This document shows positions 37,119-47,208 of a stretch of DNA of 64,000 nt, piece after piece. The stretch lies in assembly GCA_905233985.1 (NCBI GenBank), contig CAJOFA010000008.1:1-64000 (forward strand), in the 5' to 3' direction. This DNA comes from an uncultured Prevotella sp. (lineage in GTDB: Bacteria > Bacteroidota > Bacteroidia > Bacteroidales > Bacteroidaceae). Both the position numbers and the translations under genes were made by a program. The notes below the pieces were generated by a model. It had not been told where the DNA came from, ran no database searches, and was given only the letters and a program-made list of their open reading frames with translations. The first letter of the stretch is position 1. The number at the start of each line of letters is the position of its first letter.

Positions 37119-39242
37119 ATGAGGAGAATCATCTTCTCCTTCCTTGTGTTGTTGGCCGTGATGAGCGTCAAAGCACAGCGTGCAGATATATACAAAATGT
37201 CTGCCTATGTGTGTTCGGCTGCAACGGAATGGCAAGTCCAAAACTTCAAACATCAAACTTCAAACATCAAACATCAAACATCAAACATCAAACATCAAAC
37301 ATCAAACTCCCTCACCGCCTTCGTGCGAATCACCGAAACCGATGCCGATGCGCTGCTCACCGACTACGGATGCCGTAAGTACGCCCAACTGGGCGACATC
37401 TGCATCGCATCCATTCCGCTCAACCGCATCACATCGTTAGCCACCCACCCCGCCGTGCAGCGCATCGAGGCCAATCCCTGCGGACAGCTATTGATGGACA
37501 CGACCGCAACCATCATCAATGCCCTACCCGTATATCCGCCGCTCACCCTCCACCTTCCACCCTCCACCCTCCTCCCTCACCACTTCACCGGTCAGGGCGT
37601 TGTGGTGGGAGTCATGGATGTGGGTTTCGACCTCACACACCCGAACTTTTACGACCAAAGCGCCACACAATATCGCATTGGCGCGTTCTGGGACCAGCTG
37701 TCAAAAGACACCATCGGCAGTCCGTTTCCTGTCGGACGTGACTATGTAGGCTATGAAGCAGTATTGGCACAGCAACATTCCGTTGACGGCATCACCGAGG
37801 CACACGGCACACATACGTTAGGCAGCGCGGCAGGCAGCGGCTATGACAGCCCCTACCGAGGCATCGCCTACGAGAGTGACATCTGTCTGGTAAACAATGC
37901 CGTGAGCAGCGACATCGAATATATTGACGAGGCAGACCTCTACAAATATACCACCGCCGTCGATGCCTTGGGCTTTAAATACATCTTCGACTATGCCGAC
38001 CAACAGGGCAAGCCCTGCGTGGCATCGTTCAGCGAAGGCTACCCACCCTACCTTGACGAAGAAGACCAGCTCTATGCCGAGTTCCTCGAACAGCTCTGCG
38101 GCCCGGGACATATCATCGTCGTCTCTGCCGGCAACGAGAATCTGGTAAAAACCTATCTGGAAAAGCCCGTCGGAATGTCCGAGGCAGGAGCCTTCATCGA
38201 TGCCAGCGGCACATCGGCACAATTCCGACTGAAAGCCAACGGCTCCGCACAGCTGCACGTGATGCTCTACGAAGACAACACGTCGCCCCGTACCATCACA
38301 TTCCGACTTCAAACATCAAACTTCAAACTTCAAACTTCAAACATCGCCGACACGCTGTTCATCGGCAAGGACACGCTGGCGGTGACCTATAACAGCTATC
38401 CGTCAGACTATTTGAATGAAACCGTCGGTCGGCTTGAAATCAACTCCAATCGCCCGCTGAGCAAGTTGCCCGATGTGGCTCTGGTCGTTGAAGGTAACAA
38501 CAGCCATGTGGAGGTATTCGGCAGCAGCTCGTGTGCCCTAACTGAGCGCAGCAGCGACACACGCTGGCAGGATGCCGACTACGGACATAATATCCTTGCC
38601 CCTGGCTGTTTCTCTTCGGTTATCTGCGTCGGTTCTACGGCACACCGCACTTCCTATCGGAACCAATATGGCACGTGGAGCACCAGCGAGAACATCAACG
38701 TGGGCCTTCGCAGCTCGTTCTCATCCACAGGTCCCACGATGGACGGACGGATGAAGCCCGACGTCATGGCTCCCGGGCAGAACATCATCTCCTCCTTCAA
38801 CCACTTCTATCCCGAGCACAACGACGACCGCAACAACTACATCATCGCCAACTCCGAGTTCAACGGAGAGCTCTATCCCTGGCTCGTGCAGTCAGGTACC
38901 TCCATGTCAACGCCCATCGTAGCCGGTGCCATCGCCCTGTGGCTGCAGGCCAAGCCCGACCTGACACCTGCCGACATCCTCGGCGTGTTCAGCCGCACCT
39001 GCCGCTGTCCCGACAGCAACCTAAGCTATCCCAACAACGAATACGGCTACGGCGAAATTGACGTCTATCGCGGCCTGCTCGACGTCCTCAGCATGACAGG
39101 CATCGAACCTCAAACCTCAAACTTCAAACCTCAAACTTCAAACCTCCACGCTTCCCCTTATTACACCTTGGATGGCCGCCGCGTCACCCACCCCACCAAG
39201 GGCATCTATATTATTAATGGCAAAAAAATTGTGATTAAGTGA
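37119..39242 (+). CDS. Secreted S8 (subtilisin) peptidase with Por-type C-terminal motif and in-frame repeat insertions
   Basis: GVMDVGFDLTHPNF, GTHTLGSAAGS, SGTSMSTPIVAGAIALWLQ; end YYTLDGRRVTHPTKGIYIINGKKIVIK. Confidence 0.92.
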   Translation: MRRIIFSFLVLLAVMSVKAQRADIYKMSAYVCSAATEWQVQNFKHQTSNIKHQTSNIKHQTSNSLTAFVRITETDADALLTDYGCRKYAQLGDICIASIPLNRITSLATHPAVQRIEANPCGQLLMDTTATIINALPVYPPLTLHLPPSTLLPHHFTGQGVVVGVMDVGFDLTHPNFYDQSATQYRIGAFWDQLSKDTIGSPFPVGRDYVGYEAVLAQQHSVDGITEAHGTHTLGSAAGSGYDSPYRGIAYESDICLVNNAVSSDIEYIDEADLYKYTTAVDALGFKYIFDYADQQGKPCVASFSEGYPPYLDEEDQLYAEFLEQLCGPGHIIVVSAGNENLVKTYLEKPVGMSEAGAFIDASGTSAQFRLKANGSAQLHVMLYEDNTSPRTITFRLQTSNFKLQTSNIADTLFIGKDTLAVTYNSYPSDYLNETVGRLEINSNRPLSKLPDVALVVEGNNSHVEVFGSSSCALTERSSDTRWQDADYGHNILAPGCFSSVICVGSTAHRTSYRNQYGTWSTSENINVGLRSSFSSTGPTMDGRMKPDVMAPGQNIISSFNHFYPEHNDDRNNYIIANSEFNGELYPWLVQSGTSMSTPIVAGAIALWLQAKPDLTPADILGVFSRTCRCPDSNLSYPNNEYGYGEIDVYRGLLDVLSMTGIEPQTSNFKPQTSNLHASPYYTLDGRRVTHPTKGIYIINGKKIVIK
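37240..37308. repeat. Intragenic TCAAACA heptad array (about 10 units)
   Basis: Encodes QNFKHQTSNIKHQTSNIKHQTSNIKHQTSNS. Confidence 0.97.
37542..37580. repeat. Intragenic CCACCYT heptad array
   Basis: ctcaccctccaccttccaccctccaccctcctccctcac; encodes LTLHLPPSTLLPH. Confidence 0.85.
38305..38345. repeat. Intragenic TCAAACN heptad array
   Basis: Encodes RLQTSNFKLQTSNI. Confidence 0.95.
39106..39147. repeat. Intragenic TCAAACN heptad array at C-terminal domain linker
   Basis: Encodes EPQTSNFKPQTSNLH. Confidence 0.95.
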
Positions 39243-39290
39243 TTTTTCAAAGCCAATGCCTCCCTCGGCTAACCCCAAAAGACCATCCCT

Positions 39291-39510
39291 TTTCATGACA
39301 AACATTAGCGGGAGAAATGACAAATATCAGCCATTGTCTTGACAAATAGCATCCGCATCGTTGTAAAATAACTGATATTGCGCAGCAATTTAATTTAAAT
39401 TGCGATGCAAAATAATTGATATTGCGATGCAAAATAAATTAAATTGCAAAAGCGCGAAGGCTATTTGTCAACATAAGCGCTTATATTTGTCATATTTATT
39501 TCGTACCTCT
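39291..39510. repeat. 22-bp-period degenerate repeat array, 10 consecutive 22-mers
   Basis: tttcatgacaaacattagcggg / agaaatgacaaatatcagccat / tgtcttgacaaatagcatccgc / atcgttgtaaaataactgatat / tgcgcagcaatttaatttaaat / tgcgatgcaaaataattgatat / tgcgatgcaaaataaattaaat / ... Confidence 0.8.
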
Positions 39511-39596
39511 GACATGCCTGTCGAAGGTACTTCCGTTCGGAAATGCAAAGAAAATTGCACTTTTCTTTGCATTTCGCTCACTTATTCGTACCTTTG
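39503..39596 (+). promoter_or_regulatory. Palindrome-plus-promoter element, copy 1
   Basis: GTACCTctgacatgcctgtcgaAGGTAC, 15-bp hairpin gaaatgcaaagaaaa/ttttctttgcatttc, then GCTCACTTATTCGTACCTTTG. Confidence 0.7.
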
Positions 39597-39677
39597 TCAG
39601 CGAAATGACCTACAACAAATAGCAGCATCCTATATGAATAGAAGGACAAAGAATAGAAACAAAATAACTAAAGAACA

Positions 39678-40187
39678 ATGAATATGATGCAAAAAGTATT
39701 ATTATCCATCATGGCTATGTTTTCGCTACTCGTCTCCACGGCATGTGGACAGAACAACAACAGCAAGCTGACGTCTGACATCTTGCAGCAGTCAACAAGT
39801 ATCCAGTTTTTCACGAACAACGGCACGGTGGCTCCCGATTGTCACTACGACATGACGGTTGTCGTCACGAAGGACTCTGTAACCCTGACGGTCATCAAGG
39901 GCTATGGCAATCAGGCCGCCTACGACCAGACCGCCCCGCTGACAGCTGAGCAGTATCAGCAATTCATTCAGCAGTTGGCCGCGCTGTCCGTCCATAACAC
40001 CGACGACGAACCCGTACCAAGCACAGGAGGACCGGTCGAGAGCATCAGGGTGCTGGACGGTAGCAAACTGTTGTTCGGGGGAAGCACAGGCAGAAGCCTC
40101 ACTTGCGATGGCGATCTCAACATCCCCTTCCACGACGTGCTGCCTGACGAGATGGCTCAAGTGTTCAGGCATCCGCTTGACCTGTAG
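39678..40187 (+). CDS. Hypothetical lipoprotein
   Basis: Signal MMQKVLLSIMAMFSLLVSTACGQ. Confidence 0.75.
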   Translation: MNMMQKVLLSIMAMFSLLVSTACGQNNNSKLTSDILQQSTSIQFFTNNGTVAPDCHYDMTVVVTKDSVTLTVIKGYGNQAAYDQTAPLTAEQYQQFIQQLAALSVHNTDDEPVPSTGGPVESIRVLDGSKLLFGGSTGRSLTCDGDLNIPFHDVLPDEMAQVFRHPLDL

Positions 40188-40198
40188 CCAACAAAAAA

Positions 40199-40240
40199 GG
40201 AACGATGCCTGAAACCAGACATCGTTCTTTTCTTTTTATC
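40199..40240. terminator. Bidirectional intrinsic terminator
   Basis: ggAACGATGcctgaaaccagaCATCGTTctttt. Confidence 0.8.
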
Positions 40241-40251
40241 TTTCCTGCTTC

Positions 40252-40854
40252 TTACTGAACGGGATCCTCTAACTTCATCGAGTCAAGGACGCGCTTATAA
40301 GCCTTGTCAAGAGTAGCCTTGTCCTTGTCGAAGTAGTAGAATATGAGCTTTACATAGCGACCGTTGCCCACGATGTAGCGGGTGTGGTGCTGCATGCCGT
40401 TCTTGTGCTCCCAGATGGTAGCGGTAGCACCCTTCTGCTCAGCCTTGCTCTCTTTGGTGTGTTGCTTGACACTCTCCATGAACGTTTTGAGGAACTCTGC
40501 GGCCTTCTCAGGTGCACAGTTTGGATTCTCAATCATGACGATGTCAACGAACACGCCCTTGGGCTTAGCACGCAGTTCGAAGCGTCCGATGTCGCTCACC
40601 TTGATGCCCGAGGGAGCCTCGAACGAGAAGCCAAGGTCAGCATAGGTCACCTTGTCCCAGTCGGCATCAATGGACTCGATGGTGGGGAGAGCCTCGGCGG
40701 GCTTTGCGGGTTCAGCTTTCTCTGTTGTTGCTTTTGCGGAATCAGCGGTTGCAGCAGAATCTGCCGTTCCAGTGTTTCCTGTTGTCTTACCGTTGCAGGC
40801 GACCATAGCCAATGCCATAGCTGCTACTGCAAATGAAAACAATGTCTTCTTCAT
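40252..40854 (-). CDS. Hypothetical lipoprotein
   Basis: Signal MKKTLFSFAVAAMALAMVACNG. Confidence 0.8.
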   Translation of the reverse strand: MKKTLFSFAVAAMALAMVACNGKTTGNTGTADSAATADSAKATTEKAEPAKPAEALPTIESIDADWDKVTYADLGFSFEAPSGIKVSDIGRFELRAKPKGVFVDIVMIENPNCAPEKAAEFLKTFMESVKQHTKESKAEQKGATATIWEHKNGMQHHTRYIVGNGRYVKLIFYYFDKDKATLDKAYKRVLDSMKLEDPVQ

Positions 40855-40905
40855 TTTTTAAAGTTTTAATGTTAATTGTTTGATGTTTGATAAATATATA
40901 ACGTA

Positions 40906-41520
40906 TTACACGTTCGTAACGATGCCCTCAATATAGGTCTTGAGGATGTGGATGCCGGTCTTGTTCTCGCCGCCCCAGGGGATGATGAGGTCGGCAAACT
41001 TCTTCGTCGGCTCAATGAACTGCTCGTGCATGGGCTTCAGCACCTTCTCGTAGCGGTCGAGCACCATATCGACGGTACGTCCGCGCTCCACGACATCACG
41101 GCGGATGTTACGGATGAGGCGCACGTCGTCATCGGTATCAACGAAAATCTTTAGGTCCATCATGTCGCGCAGCTTCTTGTAGTGAAGTGTCATGATGCCT
41201 TCAAGAATGATGACGGGCTTAGGCTCCACATGGATGGTCTCGGGCAGACGGTTCGAGAGGACATAAGAATAGGTGGGCTGCTCGACGGCCTCGCCGTTCT
41301 TCAGTCGCTTGATGTGTTCTGACAGCAGCTTCCAGTCGAAGGCATCAGGGTGGTCGAAGTTGATTTGCTTGCGCTCCTCGTCGGTCATACCGGTGGTGTC
41401 GTTGTAGTAGGAGTCCAAGGGGATGACTGCGGCGCAGTGGTTGGGCAGCACGTTGATGATTTTCTTGACGACGGTGGTCTTTCCTGAACCTGTTCCGCCT
41501 GCAATACCGATAATATACAT
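40906..41520 (-). CDS. udk: Uridine kinase
   Basis: IGIAGGTGSGKTTVVKKI..LDSYYND..NFDHPDAFDWKLL. Confidence 0.93.
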   Translation of the reverse strand: MYIIGIAGGTGSGKTTVVKKIINVLPNHCAAVIPLDSYYNDTTGMTDEERKQINFDHPDAFDWKLLSEHIKRLKNGEAVEQPTYSYVLSNRLPETIHVEPKPVIILEGIMTLHYKKLRDMMDLKIFVDTDDDVRLIRNIRRDVVERGRTVDMVLDRYEKVLKPMHEQFIEPTKKFADLIIPWGGENKTGIHILKTYIEGIVTNV

Positions 41521-41572
41521 TTTATTGATGATTTACGGCTCCCCCTTGATCAAGGGGAGCCTGAGGGATGGA

Positions 41573-42661
41573 TTATTTCTGTTCTTTGACGAGATAGACG
41601 ACGGTGGGCAGGTGGTCGCTATAGCCGTCGAGCCACTGTCCGCCGGCATGAGTGCGCAGGGTATTGCCCTTGTACTTGCCTTCCTGCTGGAAGAGATAGT
41701 CGCGACGGAACACCTGATGACGGAAATAGGTAAGCGTAGAGCAATCCACCTCGCTGGGCTTGAAGTCGAACTTCTTGCGATCCTTCAGCTTATCCACGTC
41801 AATGAGGTTGCGTGAGAGGATAATCTGGTCGAAAAGGTTCCACTTACCATCATACTGCAACGTGCCGGTACCACTGGCAAGAACGTTCCAGAAGGGGTTC
41901 CAGAGTCCGAAGGGCTCCACCTCGCTGATTTCACGGCGTGCGCCTAACTTCACAGCCATAGAGGGATCCTGCGGGTCGTCATTCATATCGCCCATGATGA
42001 AGATCTTGACGTCAGGGTCTTCGCGTTGCAGCGAGTCCTTGACAATCTTAATCTGTCGTCCGCCTTCCTCGCGATAGAACGAACCGGCGAAGCGGCTGGG
42101 CAGGTGGTTGACAATGACAGCGACATGCTCACCGGCCATGGTTCCGCTGACGGTGAGGAATCCACGTGTGGCGCGAAGGCTGTCCTCAGGCAGTATATAT
42201 ATATAAGGTATAAGCTTCACGTCACGCACAGTAAAGAGCTTGGGGTTGTAGAGTAGCGCACAGTCAACGCCACGCTGGTCGGGACCTTCGATGTGGCAGA
42301 ACTGCATGTTACGGGCAGCCAACGGGGGCTGGGCGCAGAGGTCTGCGAGACACTTGGCGTTCTCCACTTCCGACACGCCGATGAAGGCACAGCCTATAGA
42401 AGCAGGCAGCATGTCGGTACCCATCTCGCTGAGTACCCGCGACATGTTGCGCAGCTTGTGTTCATACTTCATGGGTGTCCAGTGGTTAGCACCTTCGGGA
42501 AGATACTCATAGTCATTGTGACCTGCATCATGGCAGGTGTCAAAGAGATTCTCGAGATTGTAGAATCCTACGGCATAGAGAGAGAACTTTCTGTCTTGTG
42601 CCTGTGCTACGCTTGCACTAATGAGCAAGGTGAGCGCGATAAGTACGAATAGTTTTTTCAT
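41573..42661 (-). CDS. Secreted endonuclease/exonuclease/phosphatase family protein
   Basis: FYNLENLFDTCHDAG..IGVSEVENAKCL..VNHLPSRFAGS..IMGDMNDDPQDPS. Confidence 0.9.
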   Translation of the reverse strand: MKKLFVLIALTLLISASVAQAQDRKFSLYAVGFYNLENLFDTCHDAGHNDYEYLPEGANHWTPMKYEHKLRNMSRVLSEMGTDMLPASIGCAFIGVSEVENAKCLADLCAQPPLAARNMQFCHIEGPDQRGVDCALLYNPKLFTVRDVKLIPYIYILPEDSLRATRGFLTVSGTMAGEHVAVIVNHLPSRFAGSFYREEGGRQIKIVKDSLQREDPDVKIFIMGDMNDDPQDPSMAVKLGARREISEVEPFGLWNPFWNVLASGTGTLQYDGKWNLFDQIILSRNLIDVDKLKDRKKFDFKPSEVDCSTLTYFRHQVFRRDYLFQQEGKYKGNTLRTHAGGQWLDGYSDHLPTVVYLVKEQK

Positions 42662-42859
42662 ATAGCTTTTGGTTTTTATGGCACAAAGATAGTATATTTT
42701 TTTTACTTAGCACTCAAAAAAGCATTTTTTTTCATCATAATGGTGTTTTTTTCGCATATCTTAATTTTTTAGGAAAAAAAGATAGATAAAAATGATGTTA
42801 TTTCAATTTAATTTATTATCTTTGCCACAAATTATGTGTAACATTTAAAATTCTAATCT

Positions 42860-45412
42860 ATGCAGAAAAAGCTGAAACTTGTTGTGATGGCCTTATGCAT
42901 CGCTACATCCGCCGCTGCCCAGGTTGTCGAGACGCCGACAAACACGGACACGAACGGTTTGCAGGACGAGCAGGCATTCACATTCACCGAAGCACAGCTG
43001 GGCGAGGATGACGACATGACGCAGAACGTCACCATCATCTCGTCGAACAACAACACCTATGCCAACAGCGTAGGTTTCCTGTTCAGCCCCGTACGCTTCA
43101 GGTATCGTGCTTTTAACCAGAAGTACAATGAGATGTATATCAACGGTGCGCCGATGAACGACATGGAGTCGGGGCAGTTCCGTTTCTCTCTCGTCGGCGG
43201 TCTGAACAACCAGACACGCGGCGTGGAGTACTCATTGCCTTTTGAAGTAAACAATTTCTCCATGACAGCCATGGGCGGTTCCAACAACTACGACTTCCGT
43301 CCAAGCCACTTCGCTGCCGGCAACCGTGCTTCAGTAGCAGCTGCCAACCGCAACTACACGCTGCGCGGTATGTACACCTATAACTCGGGTATCAATGCCG
43401 ACGGATGGGCTTTCACAGCCAGCCTGACCTATCGCTGGGCTAACCGCGGCTACGTGGAGGGAACCTTCTACAATTCGCTCTCTTATTTCTTCGGCGTCGA
43501 GAAAATCTTTAACGAGAAGCACTCACTCTCGCTCGTCACATGGGGTAACCCCACCGAGCGCTCTACACAGGGTGCCGCTACGGATGAGAGCTACTGGCTG
43601 GCCAACAGCAACTTCTACAACCCCTATTGGGGCTACCAGAACGGCAAGAAGCGCAACTCGCGCGTCGTTACTGACTACTCGCCGTCGGTGCTGCTCACCT
43701 GGGACTGGAAGATTAACAAGGACATGAAGCTCACCACTACGCTCTTTGGTAAGTACAGCATTTACAAGGGCACACGCCTGAACTACAACAATGCCGACAA
43801 CCCACAGCCGGACTACTGGAAGAACCTGCCGTCAAGCTATTACGATGTATGGGATCCCACCGATACACGTAACCGCACACATCAGGGCTATCTGGACTTC
43901 TACACGGCACGCACGTGGCTGATGAGCTCTGACGCAGCACGCCAGATTGACTTCGACAAGTTGTACTATGCAAACCAGCAGGCTAACAAGCAGGGTGTTG
44001 ACGCCATGTACTTCATTGAGGCCAAGAACATCAACAACCTCAACGTGGCACTGGCCTCAACGCTGAAGATGGACCTCACAAAGAACTCAACGTTGAACAT
44101 GGGTCTGCAGCTGGCCTCCAACAAGGGTATGCACTTTGCTACGATGGAAGACCTGCTCGGAGCAGACCACTACACCAACATCAACACCTACGCCTTGAGC
44201 AATTACTCGCCAGGTTCAGACCAGATCTATTATGACCTAGACAACAAGGACGGCATCGTCCGCGAAGGCGACAAGTTCCGCTACAACTACAACATCTTTG
44301 TCACAAAGGCAGCTTACTGGGCTAACTACCGTTACAGCAAGGGCCGTCTGCACACATTCATCGCAGCCCGCGTAGGCGGCACGCAGATGATGCGTGAGGG
44401 TCTGATGCGCAACGGTATGGACGCTGAGCACTCCTACGGCAAAGGCGGCACGGCCCACTTCCTGGACGGCGGTGCCAAGGGCGGACTAACCTACAACCTC
44501 GGAGCAGGTAACACCATCTCACTCGGCGTAGGCTTTGAGTGGCGTGCACCACAGGCACAGACGGCTTTCGTCTCGCCTGAGATTACCAACGACTTCGTTC
44601 ACAACCTGAAGAACGAACAGGTATTCAGCGCAGAGATTGGCTACAACTACCAGAATGCATGGATGAAGGCCAACCTCAGTGCCTACTACAGCCATGTGGG
44701 CAAGGGCACAGAATGGCAGAACTTCTACTTCGACGATATCAACTCATTCTCCTATGTCTCGATGACAAACATCGAAAAGGCATACTACGGAATCGAGCTC
44801 GGTGCGAAGTTCAAGCTGCTCGACGTCCTCGACCTGAAGGCTATCGGTACCATCAGCGAAGCCAAGAACATGAACAATGCCACCGTCATCTACATGAACT
44901 CGACGAAGAGCACCTTCCATCAGGACATCGTCATGAACGAGGGCATGCACGAGGCCGGCACACCGCTGTCAGCCTATAGCCTCGGTCTCAGCTACCACTC
45001 CAACGGATGGTATATCGACCTGAACAGCAACTACTACCATCGCATCTATCTGAGCTACTCACCCAGCTACCGCTACCAAAGCACGCTGACCACTATGGGC
45101 AACGTCGATAACGAGGGTAACTTCATTGTTCCCGACCAGGCACGCGGCAACGGCGGATTCATGCTTGACGCCTCTATCGGCAAGAGCCTCCGTCTGAGCA
45201 AGGGACGCCAGCTCAGCATCAACCTCATGCTGACTAACCTGCTCAACAACACCAACATCGTCACGGGCGGTTACGAGCAGAGCCGAAGCGACTACACCGT
45301 CAAGGACGACGGTACTATGAATAATGTACGTGCGTACAAATTCTCTCTCAATCCGAAGAAATACTACGCTTATGGTATCAACGGTATGCTGAACATCACT
45401 TACAGATTCTAA
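42860..45412 (+). CDS. TonB-dependent receptor-like outer membrane protein
   Basis: Signal peptide; plug/barrel motifs SNNNTYANSVGFLFSPVRFRYRAFNQKYNEMYINGAPMNDMESGQ; C-terminal NITYRF. Confidence 0.85.
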   Translation: MQKKLKLVVMALCIATSAAAQVVETPTNTDTNGLQDEQAFTFTEAQLGEDDDMTQNVTIISSNNNTYANSVGFLFSPVRFRYRAFNQKYNEMYINGAPMNDMESGQFRFSLVGGLNNQTRGVEYSLPFEVNNFSMTAMGGSNNYDFRPSHFAAGNRASVAAANRNYTLRGMYTYNSGINADGWAFTASLTYRWANRGYVEGTFYNSLSYFFGVEKIFNEKHSLSLVTWGNPTERSTQGAATDESYWLANSNFYNPYWGYQNGKKRNSRVVTDYSPSVLLTWDWKINKDMKLTTTLFGKYSIYKGTRLNYNNADNPQPDYWKNLPSSYYDVWDPTDTRNRTHQGYLDFYTARTWLMSSDAARQIDFDKLYYANQQANKQGVDAMYFIEAKNINNLNVALASTLKMDLTKNSTLNMGLQLASNKGMHFATMEDLLGADHYTNINTYALSNYSPGSDQIYYDLDNKDGIVREGDKFRYNYNIFVTKAAYWANYRYSKGRLHTFIAARVGGTQMMREGLMRNGMDAEHSYGKGGTAHFLDGGAKGGLTYNLGAGNTISLGVGFEWRAPQAQTAFVSPEITNDFVHNLKNEQVFSAEIGYNYQNAWMKANLSAYYSHVGKGTEWQNFYFDDINSFSYVSMTNIEKAYYGIELGAKFKLLDVLDLKAIGTISEAKNMNNATVIYMNSTKSTFHQDIVMNEGMHEAGTPLSAYSLGLSYHSNGWYIDLNSNYYHRIYLSYSPSYRYQSTLTTMGNVDNEGNFIVPDQARGNGGFMLDASIGKSLRLSKGRQLSINLMLTNLLNNTNIVTGGYEQSRSDYTVKDDGTMNNVRAYKFSLNPKKYYAYGINGMLNITYRF

Positions 45413-45430
45413 CAAAAACGTCAAGACACA

Positions 45431-47152
45431 ATGAAACAGATTAAGTATATTCTCTTTGCATTGGCATGCACGCTCGGACTATCTTCGTGCATGGATGGCG
45501 ACTGGAGCAACCCCGTGAATGAGGAAACCCAGAACACGTTTGGCAACCAGTACATCACAGAAAGCAATCTCCTCACCATCGCCCAGCTGAAAAGCAAGTA
45601 TTCGTCTGTCATCGACGGAGGAAGCTACGAACAGGTCAGCAAGCCCACACAAATCAAGGGTATCGTAACGGGCAATGACGTTGAGGGCAATATCTACAAC
45701 GAGATTTCGCTGCAGGACGAGACAGGCGCTATCCTCGTGTGCATCGCACAGGGCGGTCTGTTCGGTTACCTGCCCATTGGCCAGGAAATCCTCATCGAGC
45801 TCGAAGGCCTCTACGTCGGAGGCTATGGCAAGATGGCAGAAATCGGAACGCTTTATACCAGCGCCACCGGCAGCACTTATGTCAGCCGTATGAGTCGCGC
45901 TACATGGAACAACCACTTCCGCATTCTCAGTTCGAACAACCCCGTCACACCGATGGAGGTAACGAACGTTGCCAAGCTCGACCTTGAAAAGGATGCCGGC
46001 AAGCTCATCACCCTGCGCGGCGTACAACTGCAGGACGCTAACGGCACCGCCACCTTCGCACCGAAGGACGGCAGTGTAACGCTGACAGCCAACTGCGCCA
46101 ACCGCGCCTTTGTAGGCATCAGCAGCAGTAAACTCGTGCTGCGCACCAGCACTTACAGCGACTTTGCCAATGCCATCATGCCGACGGGTACCATTGACGT
46201 GACAGGTATCTTCACCCGCTACAACAACACATGGCAGATTCTGCTCCGCAAGGAAAGCGACATCCAGCCGTCCTCCTATACGCCCGAGCCTCCCGCAGAG
46301 CCCAAGGGCGACGGAACAAAGGATAACCCCTACAACGTAGCCGGTGTGCTGGCTTACATTGGAACACTTGGTGCCGACGTTGAATCCAGCAAGGATGTCT
46401 ATGTCGAGGGTGTCGTTACCGGCGTCACCGAACCGTTCAGCAAGCAGTTTGGTAACGCGACCTTCACAATGGGCGACAGCGAGGACGGTACCAGTGAGTT
46501 CACTTTCTATCGCGGATTGTATTTCAACAACAAGAAGTATAGCGATGAGTCAGCTACGAACGTGGCGAAGGGTGACAAGGTTGTCATCTGCGGCAAGGTG
46601 GTCAACTTCAAGGGTTCAACTCCTGAGACCGCACAGGGTAAAGCCTACGTGGTTAGCATTAACGGCGAAGGTGGCAGTGACACGCCTGACACACCCGACA
46701 CACCAGGTGGCGACAGCAACGTGACAGTTACTGTGGACGGTACTGTAGTCACGCTCATCAATGGCGATGCTACCGCTTCGTCAAGTGCCACTAGTATTGA
46801 CCTCAGCACACAGGGCTGGGCCAATGCAGAGGAAGTTACTAGCGTGACACTCACGGACGGCACTACCATCACCTTCAGCAAGGGCGAAGGCGGCACCACG
46901 CCGAAGTACTATGACGGAACAAAAGGCGTGCGTCTCTACGCCAAGAACACCATTGCCATTACAGGATCCAGCAAGGCAATTGCCAAGGTGGTTCTCAACT
47001 GCGATTCCAACAACGGTACTGACTATGTTGGCAACCCGACGCTCTACGGTACAGCTAAGGATAAAACGCTTACCGTCATCAACGAGCACGACTCGACCAG
47101 CGGCGGTGTCCAATTGCGCGTAAAGACCATCGACATTACCTATGCCGAGTAA
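45431..47152 (+). CDS. DUF5689-like / OB-fold surface lipoprotein
   Basis: Lipoprotein signal LACTLGLSSC; IKGIVTGNDVEGNIYNEISLQDETGAILVCI. Confidence 0.78.
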   Translation: MKQIKYILFALACTLGLSSCMDGDWSNPVNEETQNTFGNQYITESNLLTIAQLKSKYSSVIDGGSYEQVSKPTQIKGIVTGNDVEGNIYNEISLQDETGAILVCIAQGGLFGYLPIGQEILIELEGLYVGGYGKMAEIGTLYTSATGSTYVSRMSRATWNNHFRILSSNNPVTPMEVTNVAKLDLEKDAGKLITLRGVQLQDANGTATFAPKDGSVTLTANCANRAFVGISSSKLVLRTSTYSDFANAIMPTGTIDVTGIFTRYNNTWQILLRKESDIQPSSYTPEPPAEPKGDGTKDNPYNVAGVLAYIGTLGADVESSKDVYVEGVVTGVTEPFSKQFGNATFTMGDSEDGTSEFTFYRGLYFNNKKYSDESATNVAKGDKVVICGKVVNFKGSTPETAQGKAYVVSINGEGGSDTPDTPDTPGGDSNVTVTVDGTVVTLINGDATASSSATSIDLSTQGWANAEEVTSVTLTDGTTITFSKGEGGTTPKYYDGTKGVRLYAKNTIAITGSSKAIAKVVLNCDSNNGTDYVGNPTLYGTAKDKTLTVINEHDSTSGGVQLRVKTIDITYAE

Positions 47153-47208
47153 TCAGCAGCTTCATTAAACAATATATTCACACGAAACAATAAAAAAAAA
47201 TAAACGAT

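Noticed and set aside
41542-41573. Regulatory element at ggctcccccttgatcaaggggagcc after udk
   Set aside because: Simple hairpin consistent with a terminator or common intergenic G/C hairpin; no further support.
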